Numbered from the stretch's first letter, positions 38,801-47,046 are shown. The stretch is 60,000 bases of DNA from Lineus longissimus (GCF_910592395.1 NC_088315.1:3848501-3908500), one strand, 5' to 3'. Notes: generated by a model from the sequence alone, not told the origin. Numbers and translations are program-made.

Positions 38801-41800
38801 CAGCAGGGATTAATAAAGGCTAGTCTTCATTAATTCTTGTGACGAAAATGGTTAAAAATTATTCACTGGAAATTTTATCATTAGTTATCAAATAATTTAT
38901 CATCGATGTGCTTTATTAACTGTAGAGCATGAAGCACCGCATCATATGCTTTGAAATGCATGTGTAAGTGATATGACAATCGGTCGTGCCTTTTCATTTG
39001 GTTGCAAGGAATACCACACTGTCATTGATCAGATGTCTCCTGTGTGCACGCTCAAAAAGGCCACTATCTTTAACCGTGTTTTGTAAATAACACTGGAGAC
39101 TTGCATATCAGCATTGGAATCGTGGCAAAGATAACTTAGCGTATAAACTAAAGGTCACTAGCAGTCACAAAAACGTTAGAGGTTTCTGATCAATATACAT
39201 AGTCTGAAGCGTACTCGAATTTTCCATTCTGGGTATTAAGCCATGAAATTCTTCTCCCTCGTCGTTCGTTATGCTAGTGATTGAATACAACTTCTCGCTG
39301 AATCGATAGCAGTGCTTGTACTGGGTAATGTACTGTGTAGATATAGGAAAATATTGATCATCTTTCAGGGGGATTCTGCCCAGTACAGAAGGGAAATAAA
39401 CTTTTTTAGCAATCTTTTGATGACCTTCATACTGACCATCTGGCCACATCTGTAGTTGCCGGTTCGATGGACACAAAAAATATCCAAATTAAAAAATATC
39501 GGAACCTGTTTAAAGGCCATTCATTGGAAAGCTCGCGCTGGTGACTCTCCGATATAACCACGATGATGAATTAAATTTGTTTTACTAAGCAGGAATCTGA
39601 AAGTTTTGGGAACAATAGCCTGATCCTGCCATGTTATCATGCGCCGTATCTTTAGTAGTAATTCGGCAGACGACCGAATGATGATAATCTACATGTATTA
39701 ACACGATTTTAGGAAGCTTAAGATGTATGCGATGACATTTTCAAATAGGAATGGCTGCGCAGGAAAGCCTTTGTCATCATGTATATAATAACGAGCATTA
39801 CTCGGAGAATGATACGAAACTTATCAGGTCGTCTATCAATCATACGATATCAAGCAAAGCATCTTAGCTTCACCGTTGTAACCCTGTCAATCAAAATAAC
39901 ATAATAGCTTTTTGTTGCTTACCATTTATGGCAGAACGACATGTTGCAGCCGATGACGTATTATCCCATGGGTAAGGAGATTGACTTTGTTGCACGTGAA
40001 CAAAATAATCGTTGGGGTTCTGAATGGCTTTTGTGATACGCATTTAATCTTCTTTGGTTCGAACAGATGAGAGAAAATGCTAAATGGTAAACTGTTAAAT
40101 TTTCACAAGAAAACTGTCTTTGAATGAAGATAACAGTGATAAACTAATACAAATCAAAGATATCAAAACCTGCAGCTGACATTACTAACCATATTGTTCC
40201 TATTTAGCATGAAATTTCACCGTATCCTAACAGTGCTAGGCTTCTTGAAGACGATCACCTTAATGGAATCATTAAAGAATGTTCGGTTCCCAGCACACAA
40301 TACATCGACTTATATAAGAAACGCATCTGATATTTCTATTGTATCGTTTTTTTTCAATTGGCATCTTAGTACTCTGATAAATCAAAATACTAGAATGCAG
40401 TGGGTGCTATTTTTGCAGTTTGCTGTAACACTGAATTAATTGTTACTACTCACAACAATGATTCTGGAGATCATACAATTCTCTCGCATTGGGAAAAAGC
40501 TAGAAGGCTTCATGTATATCTATTATAGCATTGAAAGTACTACAAGGTATTAACAAATTCTCGACATTACATAGATTTTAAACAAAGTAATTGTTACTAA
40601 AAAAACTGGAAGGCCACAAGATTATCAACAGGTTCTTGAGAATGCATAGTCCAGTCTGACAAATCGCAATCTCAAATCGCCTTGGGTGTTGTTCTTACCG
40701 TTTATCTAGTACCTTAATACAACGGCTACACACAAAGACAAAGCCTTAAAAACAAGAATTTCAGTCTCATTGATAAACTGTAACTGCGAGTGTTTTTTTT
40801 CGCAGATAACCTAGTTTGGCAATTGTATTTTTATTGGAAAAACCAAAAGAACATTCGTAGTCCTTTAAAAAATCGCTATTTTTCAGACACTTTCGTTAAT
40901 CGTAAAAATTAAGATGCGTATAAATTTGGTAGTTTTACGTACAGCGAGGCTTTATAAGGCAATAACAGGCCTTAGAAAGCATGTGTTTCACTGCCAGGCA
41001 TAAGAAACACACTATTAAAGTGCATCTATTCGTACTCCGTCTTATGATTGTTACACGTACCTCGTTACCCATAAGAAAAGGTGGGTGTGTCATTTCTGCA
41101 ATCGGAGCTGGCATTATCCTGACAGAACAATCACAATCAAGATAAGAACGGATTGACTCAGAGCAGACAGGAAGCTCTGATGAACAAATATGCTGACGGT
41201 TCAAAAATGCCCGTCTGTCCATTCTTCATTTGGCACGAAAATGTTTTCTTTTGCGTCCATTCTTCGTCTGCATTTGGTATGATGAAAACATATGTTTGGC
41301 ATTAAATTTTCCTCATGCATCCTACCTGGAGCTCTTGACGATGTTATTGTACAAACACGGGTAAACATCCTCTGAAAAACGCACTAATTTCTCTCCACCA
41401 GTTCGCATTAATTCTTTTTCCGAGAATCGATTCCGCTGTTATGCGATTTCCTTTCGATCCGGAAGTAGCGAACAGGGGCGGGAGCGAACGTTGATTCTAT
41501 AAAGTGTAAACGTTAAGTTTTTATAGCACTGGTATTTCAGATGCCTCCCTTTATCTTCTTATTTACATCGATCATTTTATTTCCATTCTGTGTCTTCAGC
41601 TAATTTAGCTTACATGTACCTTAAACGCGATATCCGTGAAGGAACATACGATTTATTTAGTTGAGGATGAATAAAAATTCGAAAATTTTGATTTGGAAAG
41701 GGGAGGAAAATCCGTTTGATACATTATTTTGATGTGACTATTTGTAAAAATGATGTCGAGCTCTAAGGTGAATCACCCCGCCTCATTTACAGGCATCGTG

Positions 41801-44800
41801 TACAGCACATATTACTTACCTGAGGAAGCAAGGTAACCATAAAAACCCATTTTCCATTGTGCGTGGCACTTCAGGTAATATTTTTTAAAAAGACGGCCCA
41901 TTTAGAAGAATAGTACGACTGTGCGATGTGCAATGTGCATTAGTTCTTTATTCCTTAAAGGTATTCAGTGTGTGAAAAATTATAAGAAAAAGTATGACAT
42001 TTTAATGTTTGTGTCTTTGGTTCATTTGTATTGCTATAAACGGGAAACAGATCTCTTTTCTATGCAGCCAATGAAAGAATTTCTATAACATCATGTTTCT
42101 TTCACCAAACAGATTCTCTTAGATTTAAGAGATATAAGATGTATTATATGAGATATTAGAGTTATAAGATATATTAGATTTAAGATTTTCCAACGCAAAT
42201 CGTTATACGTGTATAGCTAGACTGTCATACGGAAGTCACTTTCACAGGATTTAAGAAAAAAATCTCCTTTCTTAGAAGGATTCATCACAAACATAATTCT
42301 TTGTTCATGAGTTCATCGAAAACATTTTTCAATGCCAACACCATCAGCCTTTTCAAACAATAAAGGCTTTTTTACTGGAGCCCAGATTTCGTCCCAAAAT
42401 TGTTGAGGCCTAAGAGTTTCTTTTCAAACAACACAAGGCTCTTTTTATAAGTGGAACCCAACATTCCTCTCAGGACTGTTGGGGCCAACGAGTTCCTTTT
42501 CAAACAACAAAAGGACTAAATAGTTCAGCCCAACATTCCTCTGTTTTGATGACAAAACGTATCACGGATAACCCTTCTCACTCAGTACGCAACACTCTGT
42601 GCTACCCTATAGTCTTAACAAATTGTTATACTTCTTCTATCTCCAGATGCATACCTCCCTGAATGTCCATCCGACTATTTCACCATTCGATCATCATGCT
42701 ATAAATTCATCAATGGCTTCAAATGGTACAACGACGCAAGAATGGTTTGCGCCCAGAACATGGGCAGTCTGATAGAACTCCAAACTAAGACACAGACGCA
42801 GCTTCTTCTAGATTATATGCAAACAAATCTGCGTAAGTATACACGTCACCGTTCTAAATCTCTGTATCGTGTCGAATTTGAGAGCCACAGAGGACGTTTT
42901 AAAAATATGTTTATCTCCCTCAAACTCATTCCCCACGATACATGTATATACCGTCATTCTACTATGTCCGATTGGAATCGTGGGTTAAGCAATATACTTA
43001 GTATCCCGATAGTAACTCAAAAAATGCTGACTTCCTCTCCTCAAACAAACCACCTTGAAGATAAGTTAGAAATCATCTCTCTGACAAGCTGATGAGATGA
43101 AAATGTCACCAGTGAAATTCCTTTTTTTGGAACCAGTACATTTTTCTCGTCGGTTGGCATGGTGAGGATACCACGGTGCGGGCACTGAATGCTAATTGAA
43201 GAAAGCTTAAGAAAAACATTTCGCTCTCTGAAATTAGTATTTCGACGTCAAACTCTCATTTTCGTGCACTGACTGTTAATTACTAATTAGAGCTTAAGAT
43301 TTCGTTCCGGGAGAAGACTGATTTTGAAGCACATCGTGTCAGGTGTGCTGATGCTGAAATCGTTCACTATACTTAAACTTAAAGCCAATCAAAAACCACA
43401 ACAGGGGCAACATATTCAAGAGAGGTTAGGGTTTCTTGCTACCAGGTTTTATGACCCCCTCCCTCCCTCGCTCGCTCTCCTTAATTAGTATTTCGATGTA
43501 AAAAGCTTGACTTTCCTGCGCTGACTACTGATCATTGAATGAAGCGGAAGGCTTTGTTTCGGGCAAAGAATTCTTCTTCTTTAAGTTTAACAATTAGTGA
43601 CTCGTTTCAGCATGAGCATTAGTATCATCACAAAGGGTAAGCTCAACCACGGAGAGATACTTTCAACCACAGAGATAATACATTGTACAATATAACATGG
43701 CATTCTCTGACATACCTAGCTGATGAAATATTACCAATAAAATTGAGAATCATGGCACGTTTTTTACTGATAAAAACGAACAAAGCTAGAATATCGGAAT
43801 TCGCAGAATGTTCTAGAATATTATTGAATCATTACAGAACCACCCTGCGGCGTGACCAAAACTTTATTTACGAATTCCAATACACTGAAATATGAACGGA
43901 AAATGATTGTGTTCAAATTAATTTATCGTATGTTACTGCACTAGATCAGTTAGACTCGATAAGATGTGTTTATATTGATTAATCATTCTGATACGTTTTA
44001 CTAACTACAAGATCAATCGCTCGTGTCATGTTTGTCAGTCATCAGTGGCGTGACCAAAAATGAAGTCAGAGAATGGCGCCTGAAGTGATTTATGTTCTCA
44101 ATGGCACTGGCACTATCAGTGATATCAGTGTATGGATGTTCTTTTGGAAAATCGCCTTTATCCAGTACCAACTATTAATAATGGCATCGTGACACACACA
44201 TGATCGAGTTATTAACTGAACCAATGATGAAATCTCAAGGAGGCAAAGTCAGCCGAGCGCTTTCAAGGCGCCTCCAGAGAGTAATGATATACTGTTGTCA
44301 CTAGATATATATCACAAATTCCAGCATCGATGTTAATTCAGATCATTCGTATCCACTGCGGCACCCACACGCCCAACATCAATGCGCAATTGAATTAATC
44401 AGGTTGCAAAAGCGTGAAATCCTTATTTCTCGAGACTTCCGTCTCTTGGCCTCGGAGGCTTTGTCTCGGATGGAGGTCAGTCTCGATTGCCACTCGTCAT
44501 CATTGTTATAGGCCTGGTACTCTGACCAGTTCATTTGATTATGTCTGGTTGTCACTTGACTTCAACATGTTTAAGTGAATCGAAAGTATTTGGTCTTGCA
44601 ATTTTAAGTTTGAAATTAAAGTTATTTTTTGAGAATTTATCAGCTCGCTTAACTTAACACAGCAAAACCACCCAGTGCGCATTTCGGCGCTGAAGTTCAT
44701 TCACAGAAAAATTATTTGTGTTCAACCATCTTACAGAAGAACGCAGTGCCCTGAGGAACATGCGCGTTATCTTCAAAGGAATCGGTAAAAACTATCGTAT

Positions 44801-46534
44801 GCCTCGAATAATCCATGCTATTTTAAGCTGATCGATTATTTTAAAGAATAATTGATATTATAGTTACAATGAAATTTTTGCCGTGAAGGAATTATTAATG
44901 TCTCGACACAATATTAGAATATGATGCAATTTCCATCAGGATTCATCTTTTTTAACATTTGTGACAATATCTTTTAACATTTCTGACAATATTTGAAAAA
45001 TGTATGAATTCATTTCTTTGAATTCGACACTCGCACTATGTGGTTATCATTCTAAACGTGTATACGGACTAATTTCCAAAGCGGTAACGCTTCCAACGTG
45101 TAAGGTCATTCGTCATGTGTTAGACGAGCTTGAAAGCAAATTATATCGGAGAAATTTAGATACTGAACTTGGGCATGAAAAATAATAAGATATGCAGCTC
45201 CGTAAGTGTCCAAAATGAGAACATTGAATACGGACGGTACTGTGACAAGATTTCCTTAAATTGGTACACCACCAGCACATTGTTCACTCCAGGTTACTTC
45301 GTGGACCACACCCGCACTGACATATGGCTGGGCGGCTTCAAGCAAGAGAACCCACACCTCTGGCCAGAAAGGAAATGGGTCTGGCTAAGCAACAGAACAA
45401 AACTGCTAGACGCCTACCAATACACGAACTGGGAGGGCCAGAAATCAGTCGCAGAGGAGAAGAGATACTGCCTGAGCGCAACATACAACAATCTGAAATG
45501 GATGCCGAGAAACTGCAATTCGGAACTCTCCTACTTCTGCCAGATCATCCGGAAGCATGCCTGGTTTACCACTACCAAGGAGCGTTATCCACCATGTCCG
45601 GCTGGTTTCATCCGGTTCGGGACGTCGTGTTACAAGTTCCTGTACACGCATCAGCGCCATAGTGACGCGAGGCTGGATTGCAGCAAGCACATGGGCGATC
45701 TGGTCAAAATCGAGTCGAAGGAGGAGAATGAGTTCTTGTTAGACTATATCAAAACTAACTTATGTAAGTATTTGAAATATTAATGGTTGATCTGTAAGTA
45801 TTTCTTAAACACGTCAACTGATATTAATAGGAGCGGCTTTATTATTTTGGCTAGACGATCCTCGAGGATATCATATACAATCAACATTTGAACCGATCAA
45901 ATGAATCGTCGTGGTCAGGATGCCAGGAAGTAGAAGATCCAAATACATGTGTTTTGATAACTCAGTGCATCTCTGCAAACCAGAACATGCAAAACTTGAG
46001 CGAAACTATAGCAGCGGCTATGCATTAGCACTGGTGAGGACAACATAGTTCCAGAAATCTGCGTCTACTTACAAAGCTGCATGTACGTGTACAATTCGGG
46101 TTGAAGGACTTTTAGAGTTCGGTTCAGATTCACAACTCTTACTATTTTCAGATGACGTCCCTTTGAATGGCTTTTGGATCGGCGCCGACCGTTTTGACTG
46201 GCGCACCCAGTACGGTGCAGTCTGGGTCTGGCTCTCGGATAACAAGCTCTTGAACCAGAGCAGATTCAGCAACTGGGGGAGTGGCGAACCGCACAAGGAC
46301 ACATCAAGAAACTGCCTTTACGTCGACCACAACGACCTCAAGTGGCTCGGAAGTGTATGTAACGTCAAACGACAAGCAATATGTGAAATTCAACTAAAAG
46401 CTGATTGGTCGCCAAATGATCCGACGAAAATGGGTCTCCGGACATGTGATGCGCCTAATTTTAGATATGATGTCAGCGCTTCTTTTGCAGTGGTGGTTTT
46501 AGCGCTGTTGAATGTCTGCCTGGCTTGGAGTTGA
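17798..46534 (+). CDS. Tandem two-domain C-type lectin-like protein, four-exon model, 365 aa
   Basis: Join 17798-17855, 42647-42832, 45293-45763 and 46152-46534. All junctions are phase 1 with GTAAGT donors and AG acceptors, and the joined frame is open to TGA. Layout: signal peptide about 1-19; CTLD1 about 26-166; short linker; CTLD2 about 183-319; linker; hydrophobic tail 346-365. CTLD1 cysteines are C26, C37, C54, C141, C156 and C164, and CTLD2 cysteines are C183, C194, C211, C293, C308 and C316. These fit the long-form pairing 1-2, 3-6, 4-5. WLGG (93-96) and WIGA (247-250) are the family core motif. Calcium-site motifs are eroded: no EPN/QPD in CTLD1, EPH in CTLD2 (284-286), and WMP and WLG where WND is usual. 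Sequons are at N115 and N273. The ending (hydrophobic, no cytoplasmic tail) suggests a GPI anchor. Family knowledge points to a surface or secreted recognition protein, and the ligand is unknown. The CTLD exons are secure. Exon 1 is likely but distant. Confidence 0.75.
18625..19290. repeat. Pair of diverged direct repeats about 180 bp long, 515 bp apart
   Basis: 18630-18800 and 19145-19285 share, in order, GTCAGCATACTTAAG-like, CAATCTCGGC, GATCATTGAG, a CATGCAT-like patch and GGAATA-GCCGTGTA-T. The surrounding bases are diverged. Neither copy keeps a frame, so this is an old duplication. Confidence 0.5.
19629..20048. repeat. Short diverged direct repeat
   Basis: TATCCGAAGTAGATGAATA...AGGGCTCAAGTGGCG at 19629-19680 recurs as CATCCGGAGTAGATGAATA...AGGGCTCAAGTGGCG at about 20003-20046. 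It flanks the SINE-like sequence, so it could be the remains of a larger duplicated block. Confidence 0.5.
19695..19770 (+). mobile_element. Possible tRNA-derived SINE head
   Basis: AGCGCAGTGGTACAAGACTTCGGTCTCAAT resembles the A-box region and anticodon arm seen in many tRNA-derived SINEs of aquatic animals (a GCGCAGTGGTTA-like start, then ACTTCGGTCTC). About 35 bases further on is an eight-base T run. The B box is degraded, with no clean GGTTCRANNCC. A chance match is possible. Confidence 0.25.
20255..20628 (-). other. GC-richer patch open in three minus frames; faint CTLD-like phrase
   Basis: All three minus frames are open over much of this interval, so openness alone means little. One frame contains TTLAQAARLAKVEDHVDS, which resembles the helix of C-type lectin domains just before the core (W-x-x-A-x-x-x-C then L-A-x-V/I). 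There is no matching cysteine pattern or WIG core. It could be a lectin pseudogene fragment inside the lectin intron, or chance. Confidence 0.2.
20867..21199 (-). other. 110-codon minus frame, possible exon relic
   Basis: ATG at 21199 opens 110 codons with balanced composition. The phrases DDGSILKARSVGTGQVVSAI and SRPLGVIGLQPPGQRYCFY are loosely like one LDLR-class YWTD propeller blade (D-x-x-x-x-I-x-x-A-x-x-x-G, then P-x-G/A-I/V). A perfect donor-like GTAAGT lies inside the frame, after the codons for GPNH. The YWTD signature itself is missing. It may be a degenerate exon or chance, since frames this long are expected a few times in the window. Confidence 0.2.
22312..22979. repeat. Pair of direct repeats about 150 bp long, 520 bp apart
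   Basis: 22312-22468 and 22832-22979 are roughly 80-85% alike. Shared blocks include ATTAACGTCTC(A/G)GCCAC, AATCTAATCAGT, TGATCACATTCTGAC-like, CAGCGATTCAATA and CACAATATCATAAATTGACA(T/C)ATGGT. Small indels (for example TATACATGTA in the first copy) separate them. One plus frame is open through the second copy only, so the duplication is probably non-coding. Confidence 0.75.
22684..22747. repeat. Imperfect inverted repeat (hairpin)
   Basis: AATTTAAAGGGTGGGAGT at 22684-22701 pairs with ACTCCTACCCTTAAAATT at about 22726-22743, with two or three mismatches and a loop of about 25 bases. It lies between the two direct repeats at 22.3 and 22.8 kb and may mark a small palindromic insertion. Confidence 0.6.
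23000..24274. other. No confident gene
   Basis: A tRNA-B-box-like GGTCGTGGGTTGACC at about 23190-23204 has no A box at the right distance. Plus and minus frames at 23763-24051 overlap each other fully in a GC-richer patch, and neither carries a known motif. Confidence 0.35.
24275..24295 (+). repeat. Run of 21 G
   Basis: Twenty-one consecutive G at 24275-24295, followed by CTGG. This can form a G-quadruplex and is prone to length change and to sequencing or assembly error. It has no neighbouring gene. Confidence 0.9.
24477..24540. repeat. 32-bp tandem duplication
   Basis: GTCAGTCAT(A/C)TTGAAATAAACC and the following TTC(A/T)GTCA occur twice back to back (24477-24508 and 24509-24540) with about four differences. 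This is a recent local duplication. Confidence 0.85.
25575..25786. mobile_element. MITE-like element, 212 bp, AT-rich
   Basis: CACAGGCAAAAT at 25575-25586 is matched in inverted orientation by ATTTTGCCTGTG at 25775-25786. The interior is about 85% A+T and rich in overlapping inverted TTTATATAAA units, as in non-autonomous terminal-inverted-repeat transposons. No transposase frame is present and no clear target-site duplication is visible. It sits in the putative lectin intron. Confidence 0.6.
26375..26432 (+). mobile_element. Possible tRNA-derived SINE head
   Basis: GGGTGGGGCGCGTGATAAAT, then GAGCGAGCGATCATGG, then GTTTCGAATAC resembles an A-box region, a GAGCNAGCG middle and a B box (GGTTCGAATCC with two changes) at about the normal spacing. 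There is no obvious tail or downstream unit. It is a candidate only. Confidence 0.3.
26529..26962 (-). pseudogene. Minus-strand coding relic, DUF11-like pattern
   Basis: Two minus frames adjoin at about 26738 as if by one frameshift. The first (26962-26735) holds ALPGIGDISAETKYC and STDVIQLTLSVPNGNKFLFL, a D-x-I-x-L-x-L-x-V-P-N-G strand like the opening of DUF11-type repeats. The second continues with IIENFQILHTSSFVDVRKGM. The same strand and the same style of phrase recur at 8-9 and 31-32 kb. No start codon, donor or acceptor was fixed. This is inference from residue pattern only. Confidence 0.3.
27522..27731 (-). pseudogene. Short minus-strand relic, possible part of the same decayed gene
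   Basis: A 69-codon minus frame contains EIGISRQTSIYDVLTEQGAL. The S-x-x-x-I-Y-D-V stretch recalls the second conserved block of DUF11-type repeats (S-x-x-x-A-x-D-V). It lies 0.6 kb from the relic at 26.5-27.0 kb on the same strand. At this length chance is a serious alternative. Confidence 0.18.
28935..28952. repeat. (TAC)6 microsatellite
   Basis: Six perfect TAC units. A similar (ATC)5 run lies at about 27753-27769. Neither is in a recognised gene. Confidence 0.9.
29683..30006 (-). other. 107-codon minus frame, possible relic
   Basis: Balanced composition, with the phrase SLAGELAGSMSAGEAYHIFN. S-x-G-E-A-Y-H-I could be the DUF11-type S-x-x-x-A-x-D-V block with D lost. No splice sites or start context support it. 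It is on the same strand as the relics at 26.5 and 31 kb. Confidence 0.2.
30020..30345. repeat. Degenerate tandem repeat, about 140-160 bp, three copies
   Basis: (C/G)TAATCA-GACATGG at 30021-30035, TAATCAAGGCATGG at 30181-30194 and the looser AATTAAATCCAACATGG at 30319-30336 head three units. These also share GTTCTCA(G/T)GACC near 30129 and 30272. Overall similarity between units two and three is about 65% by eye. The copies are old and non-coding in the frames checked. Confidence 0.45.
31070..31680 (-). pseudogene. Duplicated minus-strand coding relic (388-bp offset)
   Basis: Blocks 31070-31196 and 31451-31598 align with AAGCTTTCAGTTTT shared at 31139 and 31527. Read on the minus strand, both encode the same pattern: SIKLKAYTSAGDYRNPSEM in one copy and SLKLKAFESMGDLRYPPEM in the other, preceded by LKT or FKT. 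The higher-coordinate copy also shows LVMFSYNG in a shifted frame where the other has LVLFSYDS in frame, so a frameshift is visible. Upstream of it in frame is LLKDSEVIFHVIFKTAL, again a D-x-V-x-F-x-V strand. Similarity held at the protein level across duplicated copies is good evidence that this was once coding. The DUF11-like label is inference. Confidence 0.4.
31675..32246 (-). pseudogene. Minus-strand coding relic upstream of the duplicated block
   Basis: Two minus frames in order: 32246-32058 (phrases VELCYPGVSTKDGCSS and TECDNLGYGMTDNVQATPEI), then after a gap 31860-31675 (LTHRGRQSPIHDVWLRYTAE). T-H-x-G-x-x-S-x-I-H-D-V resembles the T-H-x-x-x-S-x-x-x-A-x-D-V block of DUF11-type repeats. 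Together with 31070-31680 this makes about 1.2 kb of consecutive minus-strand protein-like sequence. Stops separate the frames, and I did not find clean splice pairs that would join them. Confidence 0.3.
33492..33622. repeat. Short direct tandem duplication, about 65 bp
   Basis: CTC(C/T)TCATGTCCC(A/T)GTCTCCGAAG begins at 33492 and again at 33557. Both are followed by a CGATAAT/CGCACG-like patch and ATTAGATCAAG. Confidence 0.7.
39165..39476 (-). other. Minus-strand open frame, about 100 codons, unrecognised
   Basis: Composition is protein-like, with phrases MWPDGQYEGHQKIAKKVYF, QYKHCYRFSEKLYSIT and DEGEEFHGLIPRM. A stop lies just upstream. An AG preceded by a T-rich stretch (minus strand, just before ATGTGGCCAGAT) could be an acceptor, but no consensus donor ends the frame. 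I recognise no domain. It may be an exon, a relic or chance. Confidence 0.2.
42119..42188. repeat. AT-rich degenerate short repeat
   Basis: Repeated AGAT(T/A)T-AAGA-TATAAGAT-like units (for example TAGATTTAAGA twice, ATAAGATGTATTA and ATAAGATATATTA). Simple-sequence expansion in the lectin intron. Confidence 0.6.
42350..42545. repeat. Tandem repeat of about 71-76 bp, three copies, upstream of exon 2
   Basis: TTTTCAAACAA(C/T)A-AAGG starts at 42350, 42421 and 42497. Units share CCCA(A/G)-ATT-C(C/T) and GTTG(A/G)GGCC(A/T)A--GAGTT(T/C)C. The array ends about 100 bases before exon 2 of the lectin gene and could matter for splicing or simply be tolerated intron sequence. Confidence 0.7.
42647..42832 (+). 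CDS. Lectin exon 2: N-terminal half of CTLD1
   Basis: 186 bp, phase 1 at both ends, encoding residues 20-81 plus the first base of codon 82. It begins after TCTCCAG and reads DAYLPECPSDYF, then SCYKF, then WYNDARMVCAQNMGSLIELQ, the classic first half of a CTLD: first disulfide pair C26/C37, the W-x-x-A helix and C54. It ends ...LDYMQTNL at CTGC|GTAAGT. The frame stays open well past the donor, which gives a spurious longer open frame in genomic DNA. Confidence 0.88.
42833..45292 (+). other. Lectin intron 2 (2.46 kb)
   Basis: Starts GTAAGTAT and ends TTGTTCACTCCAG. It contains a diverged duplication headed by ATTAGTATTTCGA(C/T)GT at 43233 and 43484 (offset 251 bp), with shared ...TGCACTGACT/TGCGCTGACT and TTCG(T/G)TCCGG-like blocks. 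A pyrimidine-rich CCCTCCCTCGCTCGCTC stretch lies at about 43457-43480. The 124 bases before exon 3 are open in the exon 3 frame, but no start or better acceptor makes them likely coding. Confidence 0.7.
45293..45763 (+). CDS. Lectin exon 3: C-terminal half of CTLD1 plus N-terminal half of CTLD2
   Basis: 471 bp, phase 1 at both ends, residues 82-238 plus one base. Key points: WLGG (93-96); KWVWLSN (109-115); NW at 127-128; C141, C156 and C164 closing CTLD1; a linker of about 18 residues with no intron; then PPCPAGF, SCYKF, C211 and MGDLVKIESKEENEF of CTLD2. The usual EPN is replaced by an EGQKS-like stretch, and the WND position reads WMP, so calcium-dependent sugar binding by CTLD1 is unlikely on family knowledge. 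It ends ...LDYIKTNL at TTAT|GTAAGT, the same place in the domain as the exon 2 end. Confidence 0.9.
45764..46151 (+). other. Lectin intron 3 (388 bp)
   Basis: Starts GTAAGTAT and ends CTTACTATTTTCAG. No other feature seen. Confidence 0.85.
46152..46534 (+). CDS. Lectin exon 4: C-terminal half of CTLD2 and hydrophobic tail
   Basis: 383 bp including TGA, from codon 239 to 365. Contains NGFWIGADRF, VWVWLSDN, the N273 sequon, NWGSGEPHKD (E and P of an EPN motif kept, N changed to H), C293, C308 and C316. A linker with C337 follows, then about 15-20 hydrophobic residues (346-365) ending at the stop. The lack of a basic cytoplasmic tail favours a GPI-attachment signal over a true transmembrane helix. 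The D/S/A residues at 345-349 are possible attachment sites (inference). Confidence 0.9.
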
Positions 46535-47046
46535 TCGGTTGTTTTGGTGTAGAAAGCATGGTTTAATCAAGAGGTAAATCTTTTTAGAGTACAGATTGCA
46601 TCTATCGTGTTTCATTAAGGCTTCAATTTAGATATCTATTGATGAATTGATTTGGAAAGTTGCTAAAAAGCAATCAGACCGACCAAGCAGAAGAACAGAA
46701 ATGTACATTGACCGAGCAACGAATTAATTAATAAGCTAATGACCGTGCGTGACCTCAAACTCTGGATAATCAAAGGCTGTCATGTGTCTTTCGATTAGCT
46801 GATTCTCTCCCCTCGCCTATCTTGATTAAAACATGTGAATTACGAATAGTGTGATGTGTGTATCAACTTGTTAAGTATCAGACACCTAACTATTCATTCA
46901 GCTTTGCTAAAATGCAAAGTCGTATTTGCGAAAAACTGTCAATTATACATCCGATCCCTTTCGATAGGGATTCTTGACTTTTTCTTTTGGAAATGGTTGA
47001 TTTTAGCGATTTTGAAAAGTGACAAAATAATTTAAACCACAATAAA
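46535..47046 (+). promoter_or_regulatory. Lectin 3' UTR with candidate poly(A) signal
   Basis: The first canonical AATAAA after the stop is at 47041-47046, giving a 3' UTR of about 0.5 kb. It is followed by a T-rich and then A12/T9/G5 tract. An ATTAAA variant at 46825-46830 is an alternative. Transcript data would be needed to choose. Confidence 0.45.

Larger units (their letters stand above)
17856..42646 (+). other. Putative intron 1 of the lectin gene (about 24.8 kb)
   Basis: It begins GTAAGTCT and ends with a pyrimidine-rich tract and TCTCCAG before exon 2. It contains no convincing plus-strand gene. Its contents are diverged duplications, SINE-like heads, a MITE, microsatellites and several minus-strand coding relics, each listed separately. 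Between these I see only AT-rich sequence with chance-length frames, notably 32250-33490 and 33620-42340. Weak diverged repeats with TTGAATGAC(T/C)AC(C/T) lie at 35090-35610, and a TCTAGAAT/ATTCTAGA hairpin (12-base loop) lies at 36853-36880. Confidence 0.5.

Noticed and set aside
42742-43092. A plus frame from 42742 to 43092 as an independent small protein
   Set aside because: Its first third is the end of lectin exon 2, and the rest is intron read-through beyond GTAAGT at 42833.
45324-45742. Alternative plus and minus frames of 61-112 codons overlapping lectin exon 3
   Set aside because: They are shadows of the GC-richer coding exon in other frames.
45169-45783. A 204-codon plus frame starting at ATG 45169 as a complete single-exon gene
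   Set aside because: The first 41 codons lack domain sense and a signal peptide, a good acceptor lies at 45292|45293 with matching phase, and the frame runs past a consensus donor at 45764. The middle is exon 3 of the lectin.
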